Assembly: GCF_012044895.1 (NCBI RefSeq)
Contig: NZ_CP050695.1
Location: forward strand, 3,908,635-3,972,634
Source of the DNA: Aquisalimonas sp. 2447
GTDB lineage: Bacteria; Pseudomonadota; Gammaproteobacteria; Nitrococcales; Aquisalimonadaceae
DNA length: 64,000 nt
Direction: 5' to 3'
Below are positions 46,960 through 59,848 of the stretch, piece after piece. The number at the start of each line of letters is the position of its first letter. The first letter of the stretch is position 1. The translations under genes and the position numbers were made by a program. The notes beneath the pieces are model-generated. The model had not been told where the DNA came from and made no database searches. It saw nothing but the letters and a program-made list of their open reading frames with translations.

Positions 46960-48342
46960 TCACTCACGCCGGCGCCGCCGTGCCCAGCCCTCAACGCTTT
47001 TCTGCGGCGCACGGGTGACGGTCAGGCTCTCCGGGGCCGTGTCGCGGGTGAGCGTCGTGCCCGCTCCAAGGTAGGCACCAGCACCGACGCTGACGGGCGC
47101 CACCAGCTGGCTGTCCGAGCCGATGAACGCGCCATCGCCGATCACGGTGCGATGCTTGTGGGTGCCGTCGTAATTGCAGGTGATGGTGCCGGCACCAACG
47201 TTGACGTCGCGCCCCAGTTCCGCATCACCGATGTAGCTGAGGTGGTTGACCTTGCTGCCGGGGCCGATCACGGCCTTCTTTATCTCGACGAAGTTGCCTG
47301 CTTTCGCGCCTTCCCGCAGCTCGGCACCGGGGCGCAGGCGGGCGAAGGGCCCCACCGTCGCGCCGCGGCCCACATGCGCCTCCTCCAGCACACAGTGGCT
47401 CTCGATGGTGGCATCGTCCTCAATGGTGACATCCCGGAGAACGGTGCATGGCCCGATGCGCACGTTGTCACCCAGGCGCACGCGCCCCTCGATCACCACA
47501 CCGGTGTCGACGGTGCAGTCCTGACCAAAGGTGAGTTCGCCACGGAGATCGAACCGCGAAGCGTCGGCCAGACCAAGGCCCTCGCGCATCGCGGCTTCGG
47601 CTTGACGGCGCTGCAGGCGGCGCTCTGCGGCCTCCAGCTGCACGCGGTCGTTGACGCCGGCCACTTCATCCGCGTCGCCGGCGAGCACACCGGCAACGGA
47701 GGTTCCATCCCCCCGGGCCAGTCCCACCACGTCGGTGAGATAATACTCGCCCTGGGCGTTGTCGCTGGTACAACGGCCGAGCCACTCTCGCAGGCGGCCG
47801 GCCGGACAGGCGAGCAGGCCCGTGTTGATCTCGGTGACCGCGCGCTCCGCGGCGCTGGCGTCCTTGTGTTCCACGATCCGCTCCACTGCGCCAGCGTTGT
47901 CGCGAATGATGCGGCCGTAACCTGCGGGATCTTCTGCATGGACACCGAGGACCGCCGGCCCGTCACCCGCGGCGGCCGCCACGAGTTGCTGCAGCGTCGC
48001 CGGGCGGACCAGGGGCACGTCGGCGCAAAGCACCAGCACCACGGCATCGTCGGGAACGGCCGGCATGGCCTGCTGCACCGCATGCCCCGTGCCGAGCTGC
48101 TCGGGCTGCTCCACCCAGTTCACCGGCGCGGCGGACAGAGCGGCGCGCACCGACTCACCGCCATGGCCGTGAACCACATGAATGGCATCCGGCGACAGTG
48201 CGGCGGCAGTGGCGACCACATGCTCCAGCATGGGCCGCCCGGCCAGGCGATGCAGAACCTTCGGCAGCCGGGAACGCATGCGCGTGCCCTGCCCGGCAGC
48301 CAGAACGACAACGTGGATGGGCGCAGTGGTGGTTTCCGTCAT
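46960..48342 (-). CDS. glmU: GlmU, N-acetylglucosamine-1-P uridyltransferase / acetyltransferase
   Basis: A 460-residue bifunctional enzyme. The N-terminal pyrophosphorylase domain begins VVLAAGQGTRMRSRLPKVLH; the C-terminal left-handed beta-helix shows hexapeptide repeats (IGPCTVLRDVTIEDDATIESHC) and the acetyl-CoA site NVGAGTITCNYDGTHKHRT. It converts GlcN-1-P to UDP-GlcNAc for peptidoglycan and lipid A. The start at 48342 (MTETTTAPIHVVVLAAG) fits the family; the extended frame upstream overlaps the ATP synthase terminator. It follows atpC, the usual order in gammaproteobacteria. Confidence 0.95.
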   Translation of the reverse strand: MTETTTAPIHVVVLAAGQGTRMRSRLPKVLHRLAGRPMLEHVVATAAALSPDAIHVVHGHGGESVRAALSAAPVNWVEQPEQLGTGHAVQQAMPAVPDDAVVLVLCADVPLVRPATLQQLVAAAAGDGPAVLGVHAEDPAGYGRIIRDNAGAVERIVEHKDASAAERAVTEINTGLLACPAGRLREWLGRCTSDNAQGEYYLTDVVGLARGDGTSVAGVLAGDADEVAGVNDRVQLEAAERRLQRRQAEAAMREGLGLADASRFDLRGELTFGQDCTVDTGVVIEGRVRLGDNVRIGPCTVLRDVTIEDDATIESHCVLEEAHVGRGATVGPFARLRPGAELREGAKAGNFVEIKKAVIGPGSKVNHLSYIGDAELGRDVNVGAGTITCNYDGTHKHRTVIGDGAFIGSDSQLVAPVSVGAGAYLGAGTTLTRDTAPESLTVTRAPQKSVEGWARRRRRE

Positions 48343-48365
48343 GGGGCGATTCCGTTCCCGGGAAC

Positions 48366-48400
48366 AAAAACCGCCGCGTCCGCAGGGCGGAGGCGGCGGC
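48366..48400 (-). terminator. Terminator of the ATP synthase operon
   Basis: Minus-strand GC-rich hairpin (GCCGCC...GGCGG arms) followed by TTTTTG, between atpC and glmU. Confidence 0.8.
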
Positions 48401-48430
48401 CTGGTATGACGCACAGCCGGCGCGACGGAG

Positions 48431-48856
48431 TCAGTTGCCGCGTTTACGGCGCAGGCTCTGTAGCGCCCGCAGTTGGGCGGCCGCCGCGGCAAGCTCCGTC
48501 TGCACGCGAGCATAATCCACCTCGGCGGTGCGGTCACGCAGGGCTTCCTCCGCGCGCCGCTTCGCTTCCTCCGCAGCGGCCTCGTCAATATCCTTGGCCC
48601 GCAATGCGGTATCCGCCAGGATGGTGACGACGTGAGGCTGGATCTCCAGCATGCCACCAGAGACGTAGAAGAACTGCTCCTCGCCGCCGGGCATGCGAAC
48701 ACGGACGTCGCCGGGCTGAAGCTTGGCCATCAGCGGAGCGTGCCTGGGCGTCACGCCCAGTTCGCCCTCGGTGGCACGAGCGACCACGAACTCCACTTCG
48801 TCGGAGAACAGGGCCTCTTCGGCGCTGACGATGTCCAGATGCATGGTATTGGCCAT
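48431..48856 (-). CDS. atpC: ATP synthase F1 epsilon subunit
   Basis: A 141-residue F1 epsilon subunit: N-terminal beta-sandwich (MHLDIVSAEEALFSDEVEFVVARATEGELGVTPRHAPLMAKL) and a C-terminal helical hairpin (DEAAAEEAKRRAEEALRDR) that regulates rotation. Last gene of the atp operon, 24 bases after atpD and before the terminator. Confidence 0.97.
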   Translation of the reverse strand: MANTMHLDIVSAEEALFSDEVEFVVARATEGELGVTPRHAPLMAKLQPGDVRVRMPGGEEQFFYVSGGMLEIQPHVVTILADTALRAKDIDEAAAEEAKRRAEEALRDRTAEVDYARVQTELAAAAAQLRALQSLRRKRGN

Positions 48857-48880
48857 TAGGGCACCTTAAGTACGGCTACG

Positions 48881-50281
<1,401 letters not shown>

Positions 50282-50329
50282 CTAGAAAACGGTACGGTCG
50301 CCCTGCCGGGGCGCGTAGCCCGCGATCCG

Positions 50330-51202
50330 TCAGACCGCGGCCGCGCCGGACACGATTTCCGTGAGCTCCGTGGTGATGGCGGCCTGCCGTGCCTTGTTGT
50401 ACGACAACTGCAGATCTTCGATCAGTGATTCGGCGTTATCCGACGCCGCCTTCATTGCCACCATTCGGGCCGCCTGTTCGCTGGCGATGTTGTCGACCAC
50501 TGCCTGATACACCAGCGATTCCACATAGCGCTGCAAAAGCTCGTCGAGCACCAGAGCCGGATCCGGCTCGTAGATGTAATCCCAGCTGTATTTCTGCTCG
50601 TCCAGCTCCGGATCGTCGAGCGTGGGCAGGGGCAGCAGTGTCTCCACCGTGGGCTGCTGGGTCATGGTGTTGACGAACTCGTTGTACACCAGCCGGATCT
50701 GATCGATTTCGCCGTTACGGTAGCCGTCGAGCATCACCTTGATGGTGCCGAGCAGGTCCGCCAGGTGCGGCGTATCACCCAGATGGGTCGCCTGGGCCAG
50801 GGTGTTGACACCACTCAGGCGATTGACGAACTGGGCGCCCTTGTTGCCGATGGGGCAGACATCCACGCCCACCCCACGCTCGTCGCAACGCTGCAACTCC
50901 GGCAGGAACTTGCGGAACAGGTTCGCGTTGAGTCCGCCGCACAGTCCCCGGTCAGAAGTCACGAGAATGTAGCCGACGCGCTTGACATCGCGCTCCACCA
51001 GGAACGGATGGCGATACTCCGGCTGCGCCCGGGACAGATGACTGACCACCGAACGAATCTTCTCAGCGTATGGCCGCGTGGCCTGCATGCGTGCCTGGGC
51101 AGACCGCATCTTGCTCGCGGCCACCATTTCCATGGCACTGGTGATCTTCTGCGTATTCTGAACGCTGCTGATCTGCGTGCGTATTTCTTTGGCGCCCGAC
51201 AT
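50330..51202 (-). CDS. atpG: ATP synthase F1 gamma subunit
   Basis: A 290-residue rotor shaft subunit. The N-terminal helix [30 protein letters not shown] and the C-terminal helix ending [19 protein letters not shown] form the central coiled coil. It transmits rotation from the c-ring to the catalytic sites. Nineteen bases after atpA. Confidence 0.97.
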   Translation of the reverse strand: MSGAKEIRTQISSVQNTQKITSAMEMVAASKMRSAQARMQATRPYAEKIRSVVSHLSRAQPEYRHPFLVERDVKRVGYILVTSDRGLCGGLNANLFRKFLPELQRCDERGVGVDVCPIGNKGAQFVNRLSGVNTLAQATHLGDTPHLADLLGTIKVMLDGYRNGEIDQIRLVYNEFVNTMTQQPTVETLLPLPTLDDPELDEQKYSWDYIYEPDPALVLDELLQRYVESLVYQAVVDNIASEQAARMVAMKAASDNAESLIEDLQLSYNKARQAAITTELTEIVSGAAAV

Positions 51203-51220
51203 CGGCGGACCTCTTCAGCT

Positions 51221-52762
51221 TTACCAGGAGCCCTGCGACTTGACCTCTTCGAGCAGCTTGTGAAGCTTGCTCGCGATGTCGTCGTTGAAGTCGCCCGTCT
51301 CGTTGATCTGCTTACGCAGCTCCGCATGCTGACCACGCAGATGCGCGTGCGCCGCAGCTTCGAAGGGGCCCACCTGCTTGACCTCCAGGTCATCCAGGTA
51401 GCCTTCGTTGGCCGCAAACAGCGACACCGCCATATCGGCAATGGACAGCGGCGTGTACTGCTTCTGCTTCATCAGCTCCATGACCCGCTCGCCACGCTCC
51501 AGCTGGTGCCGGGTCGCGGCGTCCAGGTCGGAGGCGAACTGGGCGAACGCTGCCAGCTCCCGGTACTGGGCCAGGGCCAGTCGAATACCGCCGCCGAATT
51601 TCTTGATGATCTTTGTCTGCGCCGAGCCACCGACTCGCGAGACCGAGATACCGGCGTTGATGGCCGGCCGGATGCCGGAGTTGAACAGGTCCGATTCCAG
51701 GAAGATCTGGCCGTCGGTGATGGAGATCACGTTCGTGGGCACGAAGGCGGACACGTCACCGGCCTGGGTCTCGATAATCGGCAGCGCGGTCAGGGAGCCG
51801 GTCTTGCCTTTGACCTTGCCACCGGTCTGCTCCTCGACGAAGTCGGCGTTGACGCGCGCCGCGCGCTCCAGCAGACGGGAGTGCAGGTAGAAAACATCAC
51901 CCGGGTAGGCCTCGCGGCCGGGCGGGCGGCGCAGCAGCAGGGACACCTGGCGGTACGCCCACGCCTGCTTGGTCAGGTCGTCGAAGACAATCAGCGCGTC
52001 TTCGCCGGTGTCACGGAAGTACTCGCCCATGGCGCAGCCGGCGTAAGGTGCAATGAACTGGAGCGCGGCCGACTCGGAGGCCCCGGCGCAGACAACGATG
52101 GTGTGATCCATCGCGCCGTGCTCTTCCAGTTTGCGCACCACACTGGCGATGGTGGAGTTCTTTTGACCCACGGCCACGTAGATGCAGGTGATCCCCGTGC
52201 CCTTCTGGTTGATGATGGCGTCCACGGCCACGGCGGTCTTGCCGGTCTGGCGGTCGCCGATGATCAGCTCACGCTGACCGCGGCCGATGGGCACCATGGA
52301 GTCGATGGCCTTGAGACCGGTCTGTACCGGCTGATCCACGCTCTGCCGCGCGATCACGCCCGGGGCGACCTTCTCCACCGGCGAGGAGTGCTCGGTCTCG
52401 ATGGGCCCCTTGCCGTCAATGGGATTGCCGAGGGCATCCACCACGCGGCCACGCAGAGCTTCACCCACCGGCACCTCCAGGATGCGGCCGGTGCACTTGA
52501 CCGGGTCACCCTCGGAAATATGGGTATAGTCACCGAGGATCACGACACCGACGGAATCGCGCTCGAGGTTCAGCGCCATGCCGTAAGTCTCGTTCGGGAA
52601 CTCGAGCATTTCGCCCTGCATCACGTCCGCCAGGCCAGCGACACGGACAATGCCGTCCTGTACGGAGACGGCGGTACCTTCGTTGCGGGCCTCGGCAACG
52701 GCATCGAAATTCTCGATGCGCTGCTTGATGAGATCGCTGATTTCCGAAGCTTTGAGTTGCAT
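51221..52762 (-). CDS. atpA: ATP synthase F1 alpha subunit
   Basis: A 513-residue non-catalytic nucleotide-binding subunit, the same length as in E. coli. Walker A is GDRQTGKT (about 169-176); [32 protein letters not shown] is the conserved block. The start at 52762 (MQLKASEIS) is preferred to an ATG three codons earlier because AAGGGG then sits at normal spacing, and the N-terminus aligns with family members. Confidence 0.98.
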   Translation of the reverse strand: MQLKASEISDLIKQRIENFDAVAEARNEGTAVSVQDGIVRVAGLADVMQGEMLEFPNETYGMALNLERDSVGVVILGDYTHISEGDPVKCTGRILEVPVGEALRGRVVDALGNPIDGKGPIETEHSSPVEKVAPGVIARQSVDQPVQTGLKAIDSMVPIGRGQRELIIGDRQTGKTAVAVDAIINQKGTGITCIYVAVGQKNSTIASVVRKLEEHGAMDHTIVVCAGASESAALQFIAPYAGCAMGEYFRDTGEDALIVFDDLTKQAWAYRQVSLLLRRPPGREAYPGDVFYLHSRLLERAARVNADFVEEQTGGKVKGKTGSLTALPIIETQAGDVSAFVPTNVISITDGQIFLESDLFNSGIRPAINAGISVSRVGGSAQTKIIKKFGGGIRLALAQYRELAAFAQFASDLDAATRHQLERGERVMELMKQKQYTPLSIADMAVSLFAANEGYLDDLEVKQVGPFEAAAHAHLRGQHAELRKQINETGDFNDDIASKLHKLLEEVKSQGSW

Positions 52763-52775
52763 TGGAGTCATCCCC

Positions 52776-53315
52776 TTACCGGTTCAGCACTGTGGCCAGC
52801 CGATCCAGCCGCCCGCGTACCGAACCATCGATTACCAGATCCCCGGCGCGGAGCACGGCACCGCCCATGAGATGTTCGTCCACCTCGCTGTGCAGTCGCA
52901 CCTTGCGTTTGAGCCGCTTACCAAGCGCCGCCTCGAGCTCCTTCTGGAGCTTGTCGTCCAGCGCCTGGGCGGAAACAACGGTGGCGTCCAGGGTGCCTTC
53001 CTCCTCTGCTCGGAGGTCCTCGTACTGCCGGGCCATGGCCGGCGCCGCCAGCAGGCGACCCTTCTCGGCCAGCAGCTTGACGAGATTGCCACCCTCGGCG
53101 TCCAGGTGCTCACCCGCGATGCGCAGCACCAGATCTCTGGCCTGATCCGGAGACAGCTTCGGACTGGCCAGCAGCGGGTTGAGGTTGTCGTCCTCCACCA
53201 GGGCTGCCAGCAGTCCGAGGGTGTCGGACCATTGAGCCAGGGTCCCCTTGTCCCGGGCGAGCTTGAACACCGCCTGGGCGTAGGGTCGGGCGATGGTGTT
53301 GAAATCGGCAGCCAT
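52776..53315 (-). CDS. atpH: ATP synthase F1 delta subunit
   Basis: A 179-residue stator subunit that links F1 to the b subunits. N-terminal helical bundle ([27 protein letters not shown]) and C-terminal domain with [23 protein letters not shown] are typical. Located between atpF and atpA. Confidence 0.96.
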   Translation of the reverse strand: MAADFNTIARPYAQAVFKLARDKGTLAQWSDTLGLLAALVEDDNLNPLLASPKLSPDQARDLVLRIAGEHLDAEGGNLVKLLAEKGRLLAAPAMARQYEDLRAEEEGTLDATVVSAQALDDKLQKELEAALGKRLKRKVRLHSEVDEHLMGGAVLRAGDLVIDGSVRGRLDRLATVLNR

Positions 53316-53324
53316 CGTTTAGCC

Positions 53325-53795
53325 TCAGAGCTGTTTCGCCAGGTCCTGGAGGAGATCGTTGTGGGCCTTGGCATCCACTTCCCGCTCCAGAACGCGACTG
53401 GCACCGGTGATGGCCAGCGTCACGACCTGATCGCGAAGCTCGGTCTTGGCCTTGGTGATCTCCTGCTCGATCTGTGCCTGGGCCTGCGCCAGTTGGCGCT
53501 CACCCTCGGCACGGGCCGACTCACGCGCTTCCTCGATGATCTCGTTGGAGCGCTTGTTGGCCTGCTCGAGGATGTCGCTCGCCTGCTGGCGAGCCTCCTT
53601 GATGAGCTCGGCCTTCTCGGCCTCGGCCTTTTCGAGCTCCTCGCGACCGCGCTCGGATGCGGCAAGACCATCGCTGATCTTCTCCTGTCGCGCCTTCATG
53701 GCGGAGGACAGGGGCGGCCAGACGAACTTCATGGTGAACCAGACGAACACCGCGAAGCCGAGGGCCTGGCCTAATAGCGTGGCATTGATGTCCAT
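53325..53795 (-). CDS. atpF: ATP synthase Fo b subunit
   Basis: A 156-residue peripheral stalk subunit: one N-terminal membrane helix ([29 protein letters not shown] begins it) followed by a long charged coiled coil rich in Ala, Glu and Lys. Length equals E. coli b (156). Confidence 0.96.
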   Translation of the reverse strand: MDINATLLGQALGFAVFVWFTMKFVWPPLSSAMKARQEKISDGLAASERGREELEKAEAEKAELIKEARQQASDILEQANKRSNEIIEEARESARAEGERQLAQAQAQIEQEITKAKTELRDQVVTLAITGASRVLEREVDAKAHNDLLQDLAKQL

Positions 53796-53842
53796 GCCAT
53801 CACCTCCAGTACCTGTTCCAGTGGATTAGCCGTTGCCGAGGA

Positions 53843-54133
<291 letters not shown>

Positions 54134-54180
54134 CTACCTCCGAGTCGTATGACAGTAAGTTGCTAAAACAGTGAACCCAT

Positions 54181-55008
<828 letters not shown>

Positions 55009-55380
55009 TCACCGCTGTTCGGTGACGCCGACACGCAGCGCCATCCAGTAGACGAGTAAGGCCAGAATGTAGGTCGCAATAAGGGGGGCGAAGACCGACG
55101 CGAACCATTGCAACGCAATGATGAAAAGAAACGCGGTCAGGCCGAACTTGACAGCTTCCCCCCGATAGAACGCTCCGAGCACCTGCTTGGGCGGTGCGTC
55201 CGGCGGCACCGAAAAGACCTTAACGGCCAGGTACAGACCGGGCACCAGCGCAACTGCCCCCCCCGCCAGTGCCGCCAGTGCCGCCTCGGTGCCCGAGGCC
55301 AGCCACCAGGCGCCGGCACTGATCAGCGCAACAAGCGCCTGGCCGCCGAACACGGCGCGTACGGTAGCGTTGCTTCCCAT
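55009..55380 (-). CDS. atpI: ATP synthase accessory protein AtpI
   Basis: A 123-residue hydrophobic protein with about four membrane segments (ALVALISAGAWWLASG, ALAGGAVALVPGLYLAVKVF, KFGLTAFLFIIALQWF, LIATYILALLVYWMAL). AtpI assists c-ring assembly and is not part of the finished enzyme. First gene of the operon, about 80 bases downstream of a strong promoter. Confidence 0.92.
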   Translation of the reverse strand: MGSNATVRAVFGGQALVALISAGAWWLASGTEAALAALAGGAVALVPGLYLAVKVFSVPPDAPPKQVLGAFYRGEAVKFGLTAFLFIIALQWFASVFAPLIATYILALLVYWMALRVGVTEQR

Positions 55381-55458
55381 GATGCCTCGCGTTTCCGTGT
55401 GGAAACCCCTGACCCGCGCGGCCTGCGCGGCCCAGGCGCGGCATCACCTGAGCGGCGC

Positions 55459-55487
55459 AGTATAAAGACTCCCCCCGGGGGGGTCAA
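55459..55487 (-). promoter_or_regulatory. Sigma-70 promoter of the atp operon, palindromic spacer
   Basis: Minus strand TTGACC (55487-55482), exactly 17 bases, TATACT (55464-55459). The spacer is almost a pure C-run then G-run that can fold back on itself, so the same DNA may also form a hairpin at the end of parB transcripts, followed by TTTATA. Confidence 0.75.
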
Positions 55488-55502
55488 CGCGCCACACCGG
55501 CG

Positions 55503-56366
55503 TCAACGGATGCGCTCGATGATACCGTCGAGTTCGTCAAGGCTGCCGTACTGAATGACAAGTTTGCCCTTGCCCTGACGCCCTTGCTGGATGGTGACAC
55601 TGGCACCCAGGCGATCGGCGAGATCGTCCTGGAGCCGGCGCACGTCCGGGTCAAGAGGAGCTTGCGTCTTCGATTGTTGCTGTTCGCCCTCGAGGGCCTT
55701 GCGCACCAGGGACTCCGTTGCGCGCACGGAAAGCCCTTTCGCCACCACGCGGGCGGCGACGGCATTCTGCTGATCCAGCGGGAGAGCCGCCAGGGCGCGG
55801 GCGTGGCCCATTTCCAGTTCGCCGTTCTGGACCCGTTCACGCACCTCCGGGCTGAGTTCAAGCAGACGCAGCAGATTGCTCACCGCAGCACGGGATCGCC
55901 CCACGGCTTCGGAGACCGCCTGGTGGGTCATGCCGAACTCCTCCACCAGCCGGCGCAGGGCAACGGCTTCTTCCAGAGGGTTCAGGTCCTCGCGCTGGAT
56001 ATTCTCGATCAGCGCCACGGCCACGGCCACTTCGTCCGGGATGTCGCGGACGATGGCCGGGACCTCGCCAAGGCCGGCGAGCTGGGCCGCCCGCCAGCGG
56101 CGCTCGCCGGCGATGATCTCGAAGCGCTGGTCGTCGTCGTCCAGCGGGCGCACCACCAGGGGCTGAACCACGCCCTGGGCACTGATGGAATCGGCAAGCT
56201 CCTGCAGCGCCGCCGGGTCCATCTCACGGCGGGGCTGATAGCGGCCACGCTCGAGCCATTCCACCGGCAGCTGCCGCAGCACCCCCGGGTCGTCGGGGTC
56301 GGTGCTGTCGCTGGCACCCAGCAGGGCGTCGAGTCCGCGTCCGAGTCCTCGTTTCTTGGGGCTCAT
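55503..56366 (-). CDS. parB: ParB chromosome partitioning CTPase
   Basis: A 287-residue parS-binding protein. The arginine patch of the CTP/parS domain is GERRWRA (87-93), followed by IENIQREDLNPLEEA and the helix-turn-helix (LVEEFGMTHQAVSEAVGRSRAAVSNLLRLLEL). The C-terminal dimerisation domain includes QGRQGKGKLVIQYGSLDELDGII. It loads at parS (one site seen at 59820-59835), spreads along DNA and segregates the origin with ParA. Thirteen bases after parA. Confidence 0.96.
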   Translation of the reverse strand: MSPKKRGLGRGLDALLGASDSTDPDDPGVLRQLPVEWLERGRYQPRREMDPAALQELADSISAQGVVQPLVVRPLDDDDQRFEIIAGERRWRAAQLAGLGEVPAIVRDIPDEVAVAVALIENIQREDLNPLEEAVALRRLVEEFGMTHQAVSEAVGRSRAAVSNLLRLLELSPEVRERVQNGELEMGHARALAALPLDQQNAVAARVVAKGLSVRATESLVRKALEGEQQQSKTQAPLDPDVRRLQDDLADRLGASVTIQQGRQGKGKLVIQYGSLDELDGIIERIR

Positions 56367-56379
56367 GGTCTCCGTCCGT

Positions 56380-57162
56380 TCAGGCGGTGGCCGCCGCTGT
56401 CATGTTCTTGCGGATGATCTCGCTGGCCAGGGCCATGTAGGCCAGCGAGCCCCGGGAGTAGCGATCGTACTGGATGGCCGAGATGCCGTGACTCGGCGCC
56501 TCGGCCAGGCGTACATTGCGGGGAATCAGGGTGCTGTACACCTGTCGCGGGAAGTGCTGCAGCAGTTGCGCGCCGACCTGGGTTGCCAGGTTGTTGCGCG
56601 GATCGAACATGGTCCGCAGCAGGCCCTGGATCTGCAGTTCCGGGTTGGCCTGTTCCTGCACCCGGTGGATGGTGTCCAGCAGGGCCGTCAGCCCTTCCAG
56701 GGCGTAGTATTCACACTGGATGGGAATGAGCACGCCGTGGGCGGCCACCAGCGCATTGACCGTGAGAATGTTCAGGGACGGCGGACAATCCACGAGGACG
56801 AAGTCGTAACTGTCGCGCACACGCGCCAACTGCCGCCGGAGGTGCTGCTCACGGCTCTCGGCATCCATGAGCGCAACCTCGGCGGCGGTGAGATCACCGT
56901 TTCCTGGAACCAGATCGAAGCCGCCGCCCGGGGCCTCGAGAACGGCCTCGCGCACGGACACCTCATCCATGAGGACATGGTAGCCGCTGACGCGGACGTT
57001 ATTGCGGTCAATGCCGGAACCCACCGTGGCGTTGCCCTGGGGATCCAGGTCGACCAGCAACACGCGTTGCTTGTTCATGGCAAGCGCTGCGGCCAGATTG
57101 ACGCAAGTGGTGGTCTTGCCCACGCCGCCTTTCTGGTTGGCAATGGCGATGATTCTACCCAT
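56380..57162 (-). CDS. parA: ParA chromosome partitioning ATPase
   Basis: A 260-residue deviant Walker ATPase: IIAIANQKGGVGKTTTCVNLA (signature Lys11, P-loop to 17), VLLVDLDPQGNATVGSG and DFVLVDCPPSLNILTVNAL. Its ATP-dependent DNA binding provides the gradient that moves ParB-parS complexes. The start overlaps the rsmG end by 8 bases. Confidence 0.96.
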   Translation of the reverse strand: MGRIIAIANQKGGVGKTTTCVNLAAALAMNKQRVLLVDLDPQGNATVGSGIDRNNVRVSGYHVLMDEVSVREAVLEAPGGGFDLVPGNGDLTAAEVALMDAESREQHLRRQLARVRDSYDFVLVDCPPSLNILTVNALVAAHGVLIPIQCEYYALEGLTALLDTIHRVQEQANPELQIQGLLRTMFDPRNNLATQVGAQLLQHFPRQVYSTLIPRNVRLAEAPSHGISAIQYDRYSRGSLAYMALASEIIRKNMTAAATA

Positions 57163-57823
57163 GGTGGTCTCCGTCGATGACCTCAGCGTCGCGCCGGACG
57201 CGAACTAGCGTTCGCGTCGCATCCAGTCCCGGCACATGCAGCGGGTTGACCGTGTACTGCCACTCCCGCGGCAGCGCCGCCGTCTCAGCGTCGGCATCGA
57301 AGCGACCCTTCATGGCCAGGAACTGCCCGCCCGGTGCCAGCAGGTGTAGGGAATCCGCGACGAAACCGTCCATCCGTGCATAGGCCCGGGCGATGATGGT
57401 GTCAAAACGCTGCTCCGGGTGCCACTGCTCCACCCTCGTGCCAACAACGCTGACATTGCTCAAGGGCAACTCCGCCACCGCCTGACGCAGAAACCGGACC
57501 TTCTTGCTGTTGGTATCCAGCAGCGTCACCTGCAGATCGGGCCGGCAAAGCGCGAGGGGGATGCCGGGCAGGCCGGCTCCGGTACCGACATCCAGGAGCT
57601 GCTCGCCCTCAAGATAGGGAAGGGGGGTGAGACTGTCCAGCAGATGCCGGGTCACCATTTCCCGGGGCTCACGCACCGCCGACAGGTTGAAAGCGCGGTT
57701 CCAGCGGTGCAGCAGGGCCAGGTAGTCCACCAGCGCCTCAACGGGTGGCTCGCCGGCAACCAGTTCACCGATCGCGGGACGCAGCGCCCGTTCCACTTCG
57801 GCGCACGGGAAGTTCTCGCTCAT
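57155..57823 (-). CDS. rsmG: RsmG, 16S rRNA m7G527 methyltransferase
   Basis: A 222-residue SAM methyltransferase of the GidB family. It contains the SAM motif [40 protein letters not shown], and [13 protein letters not shown]. It methylates G527 of 16S rRNA; loss gives low-level streptomycin resistance in other bacteria. Overlaps mnmG (4 bases, ATGA) and parA, forming one transcript. Confidence 0.95.
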   Translation of the reverse strand: MSENFPCAEVERALRPAIGELVAGEPPVEALVDYLALLHRWNRAFNLSAVREPREMVTRHLLDSLTPLPYLEGEQLLDVGTGAGLPGIPLALCRPDLQVTLLDTNSKKVRFLRQAVAELPLSNVSVVGTRVEQWHPEQRFDTIIARAYARMDGFVADSLHLLAPGGQFLAMKGRFDADAETAALPREWQYTVNPLHVPGLDATRTLVRVRRDAEVIDGDHHG

Positions 57824-59712
57824 GCGCTGGCACGGCGAGGCGTTGTGTCGCCACGGCGAAGATGCACCAGCAACAGAGACACCGCCGCGGGCGTCACCCC
57901 CTGAATGCGCCCGGCCTGCCCCACCGTGGCGGGACGATGCTCGGCGAGCTTCTGCCGCACCTCGGCGGACAGACCCGCCACGGCGTCGTAGTCCACGTCG
58001 TCAGGGATGCTCAGGTGCTCATAGTGGCGTGCCCGCTGGATTTCCTCCTGCTGACGGTCCAGGTACCCGGCGTACTTGGCCTGGATCTCGATCTGCTCTG
58101 CCACCGCAGCATCGTCAACGCCGGTATCACCCACCAGGGCCATGAGTTCTCGGTAGCCCAGCTCCGGGCGCCGCAGCAGCGCTTCCAGGTGCTGCTCCTT
58201 GCGCAGCGGGCCACCCAGCAAACGCTGGCTGGCCTCGGCGTTGATGTCGGCGGGTCGGATCAGCGTCGCAGCGAGGCGCTGCTGCTCCCGCTGGATGGCA
58301 TCACGCTTGCGGGTGAAAGCCTCCCAGCGCGCGTCGTCCACCAGGCCGAGGTCCCGGCCGACGGGCGTCAACCGCAGGTCGGCATTGTCCTCCCTGAGCA
58401 GCAGCCGGTACTCCGCCCGGCTGGTGAACATGCGATACGGCTCCAGGGTACCCCGAGTTGTCAGGTCATCGATGAGCACACCGATGTAGGCCTGATCACG
58501 GCCCGGCGACCACGGCTCTTCACCACGCACGGAGCGCGCCGCGTTGATGCCGGCAACCAGCCCCTGCGCCGCCGCCTCTTCGTACCCGGTGGTGCCGTTG
58601 ATCTGACCCGCAAAGTACAGACCTGGCACATAGCGGGTCTCGAGACTCGGCCGCAGGTCCCGGGGATCGAAGTAGTCATACTCGATGGCATAGCCAGGCC
58701 GGGTGATGTGCGCCTGTTCCAGCCCGGCGCAGGAGCGCACCAAGGCCAGCTGCACGTCGAAGGGCAGGCTCGTGGAGATGCCGTTGGGGTAGACCTCATG
58801 GGTATCCAGCCCTTCCGGCTCCAGGAAGATCTGGTGCGCCGTCTTGTCGGCGAAACGGACCACCTTGTCCTCCACCGACGGGCAGTAGCGGGGACCGACC
58901 CCGTCGATCTCGCCGGAGAACATAGGCGACCGGTCCAGGGCGCCACGGATGATGTCGTGGGTGCGCTGGTTGGTGTAAGTGATCCAGCAGCTGACCTGCT
59001 GCGGATGGTCCTCCCGGGAACCCAGAAACGAGGCCACCGGCTCCGGATCATCTCCCGGCTGCTCGGCGAGAGCCGAGAAGTCGATGGTGCGGCCGTCCAG
59101 GCGCGGCGGTGTGCCCGTCTTCAGCCGTCCGACCCAGAACGGACGCGCACGCAGCTTCTCCGCCAGGGCATTGGCGGGCGGGTCGCCGGCACGGCCACCC
59201 TGGTGGTTGTCCTGGCCGATGTGAATACGGCCACCAAGGAAGGTCCCGACGGTCAGCACCACTGCAGGGGCGTGGAAACTCAGCCCCATCTGGGTGACGA
59301 CACCGTGGACGCGATCGCCATCCATGAGCAGGTCGTCCACACCCTGCTGGAACACCGTCAGGCCGGGCTGGTTCTCTACGATGGAGCGGATCGCTGCCTT
59401 GTAAAGCGTGCGGTCGGCCTGGGCCCGGGTTGCTCGCACCGCCGGACCCTTGCGGGCATTCAAGGTGCGGAACTGGATGCCGCCACGATCCGTGGCGCGC
59501 GCCATGGCGCCCCCCAGGGCATCAATCTCGCGCATCAGGTGACCCTTGCCGATCCCGCCGATGGCGGGATTGCAGCTCATTTGCCCGATGGTCTCGATGT
59601 TGTGGGTCAGCAGCAACGTTTGCCCGCCACTGCGGGCTGCTGCCAGGGCCGCCTCGGTTCCGGCGTGCCCACCGCCGACGACGATGACGTCAAAGCGCTC
59701 GGGATAATCCAA
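57820..59712 (-). CDS. mnmG: MnmG (GidA), tRNA wobble-uridine modification FAD enzyme
   Basis: A 630-residue flavoprotein. FAD motif [10 protein letters not shown] (13-22), the GidA signatures [21 protein letters not shown] and [28 protein letters not shown], and the C-terminal helical domain that binds MnmE. With MnmE it places carboxymethylaminomethyl on U34 of certain tRNAs. A promoter is proposed at 59766-59795. It starts the mnmG-rsmG-parA-parB series. Confidence 0.97.
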   Translation of the reverse strand: MDYPERFDVIVVGGGHAGTEAALAAARSGGQTLLLTHNIETIGQMSCNPAIGGIGKGHLMREIDALGGAMARATDRGGIQFRTLNARKGPAVRATRAQADRTLYKAAIRSIVENQPGLTVFQQGVDDLLMDGDRVHGVVTQMGLSFHAPAVVLTVGTFLGGRIHIGQDNHQGGRAGDPPANALAEKLRARPFWVGRLKTGTPPRLDGRTIDFSALAEQPGDDPEPVASFLGSREDHPQQVSCWITYTNQRTHDIIRGALDRSPMFSGEIDGVGPRYCPSVEDKVVRFADKTAHQIFLEPEGLDTHEVYPNGISTSLPFDVQLALVRSCAGLEQAHITRPGYAIEYDYFDPRDLRPSLETRYVPGLYFAGQINGTTGYEEAAAQGLVAGINAARSVRGEEPWSPGRDQAYIGVLIDDLTTRGTLEPYRMFTSRAEYRLLLREDNADLRLTPVGRDLGLVDDARWEAFTRKRDAIQREQQRLAATLIRPADINAEASQRLLGGPLRKEQHLEALLRRPELGYRELMALVGDTGVDDAAVAEQIEIQAKYAGYLDRQQEEIQRARHYEHLSIPDDVDYDAVAGLSAEVRQKLAEHRPATVGQAGRIQGVTPAAVSLLLVHLRRGDTTPRRASA

Positions 59713-59765
59713 ACCAGCGTCCTCCAGGCCGAAGCGACCGGAATCAGTATGTTGCAGAATCGGGC

Positions 59766-59795
59766 AGTTTAGCAGGCGGTCGCGGTATCAGTGAA
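59766..59795 (-). promoter_or_regulatory. Candidate promoter for mnmG
   Basis: Minus strand TTCACT (59795-59790), 18 bases, TAAACT (59771-59766), with TGC just before the -10 (extended -10 type). Confidence 0.45.
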
Positions 59796-59819
59796 CGTGA
59801 GGCTGTTTCCGGGGCCCGG

Positions 59820-59835
59820 CGTTCCACGTGGAACG
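59820..59835. promoter_or_regulatory. parS centromere site
   Basis: CGTTCCACGTGGAACG, a perfect 16-base palindrome whose core GTTCCACGTGGAAC matches the parS consensus of Pseudomonas and Bacillus. It lies between mnmG and mnmE, 3.5 kb from parB. Confidence 0.9.
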
Positions 59836-59848
59836 TACCGGATCGCCC

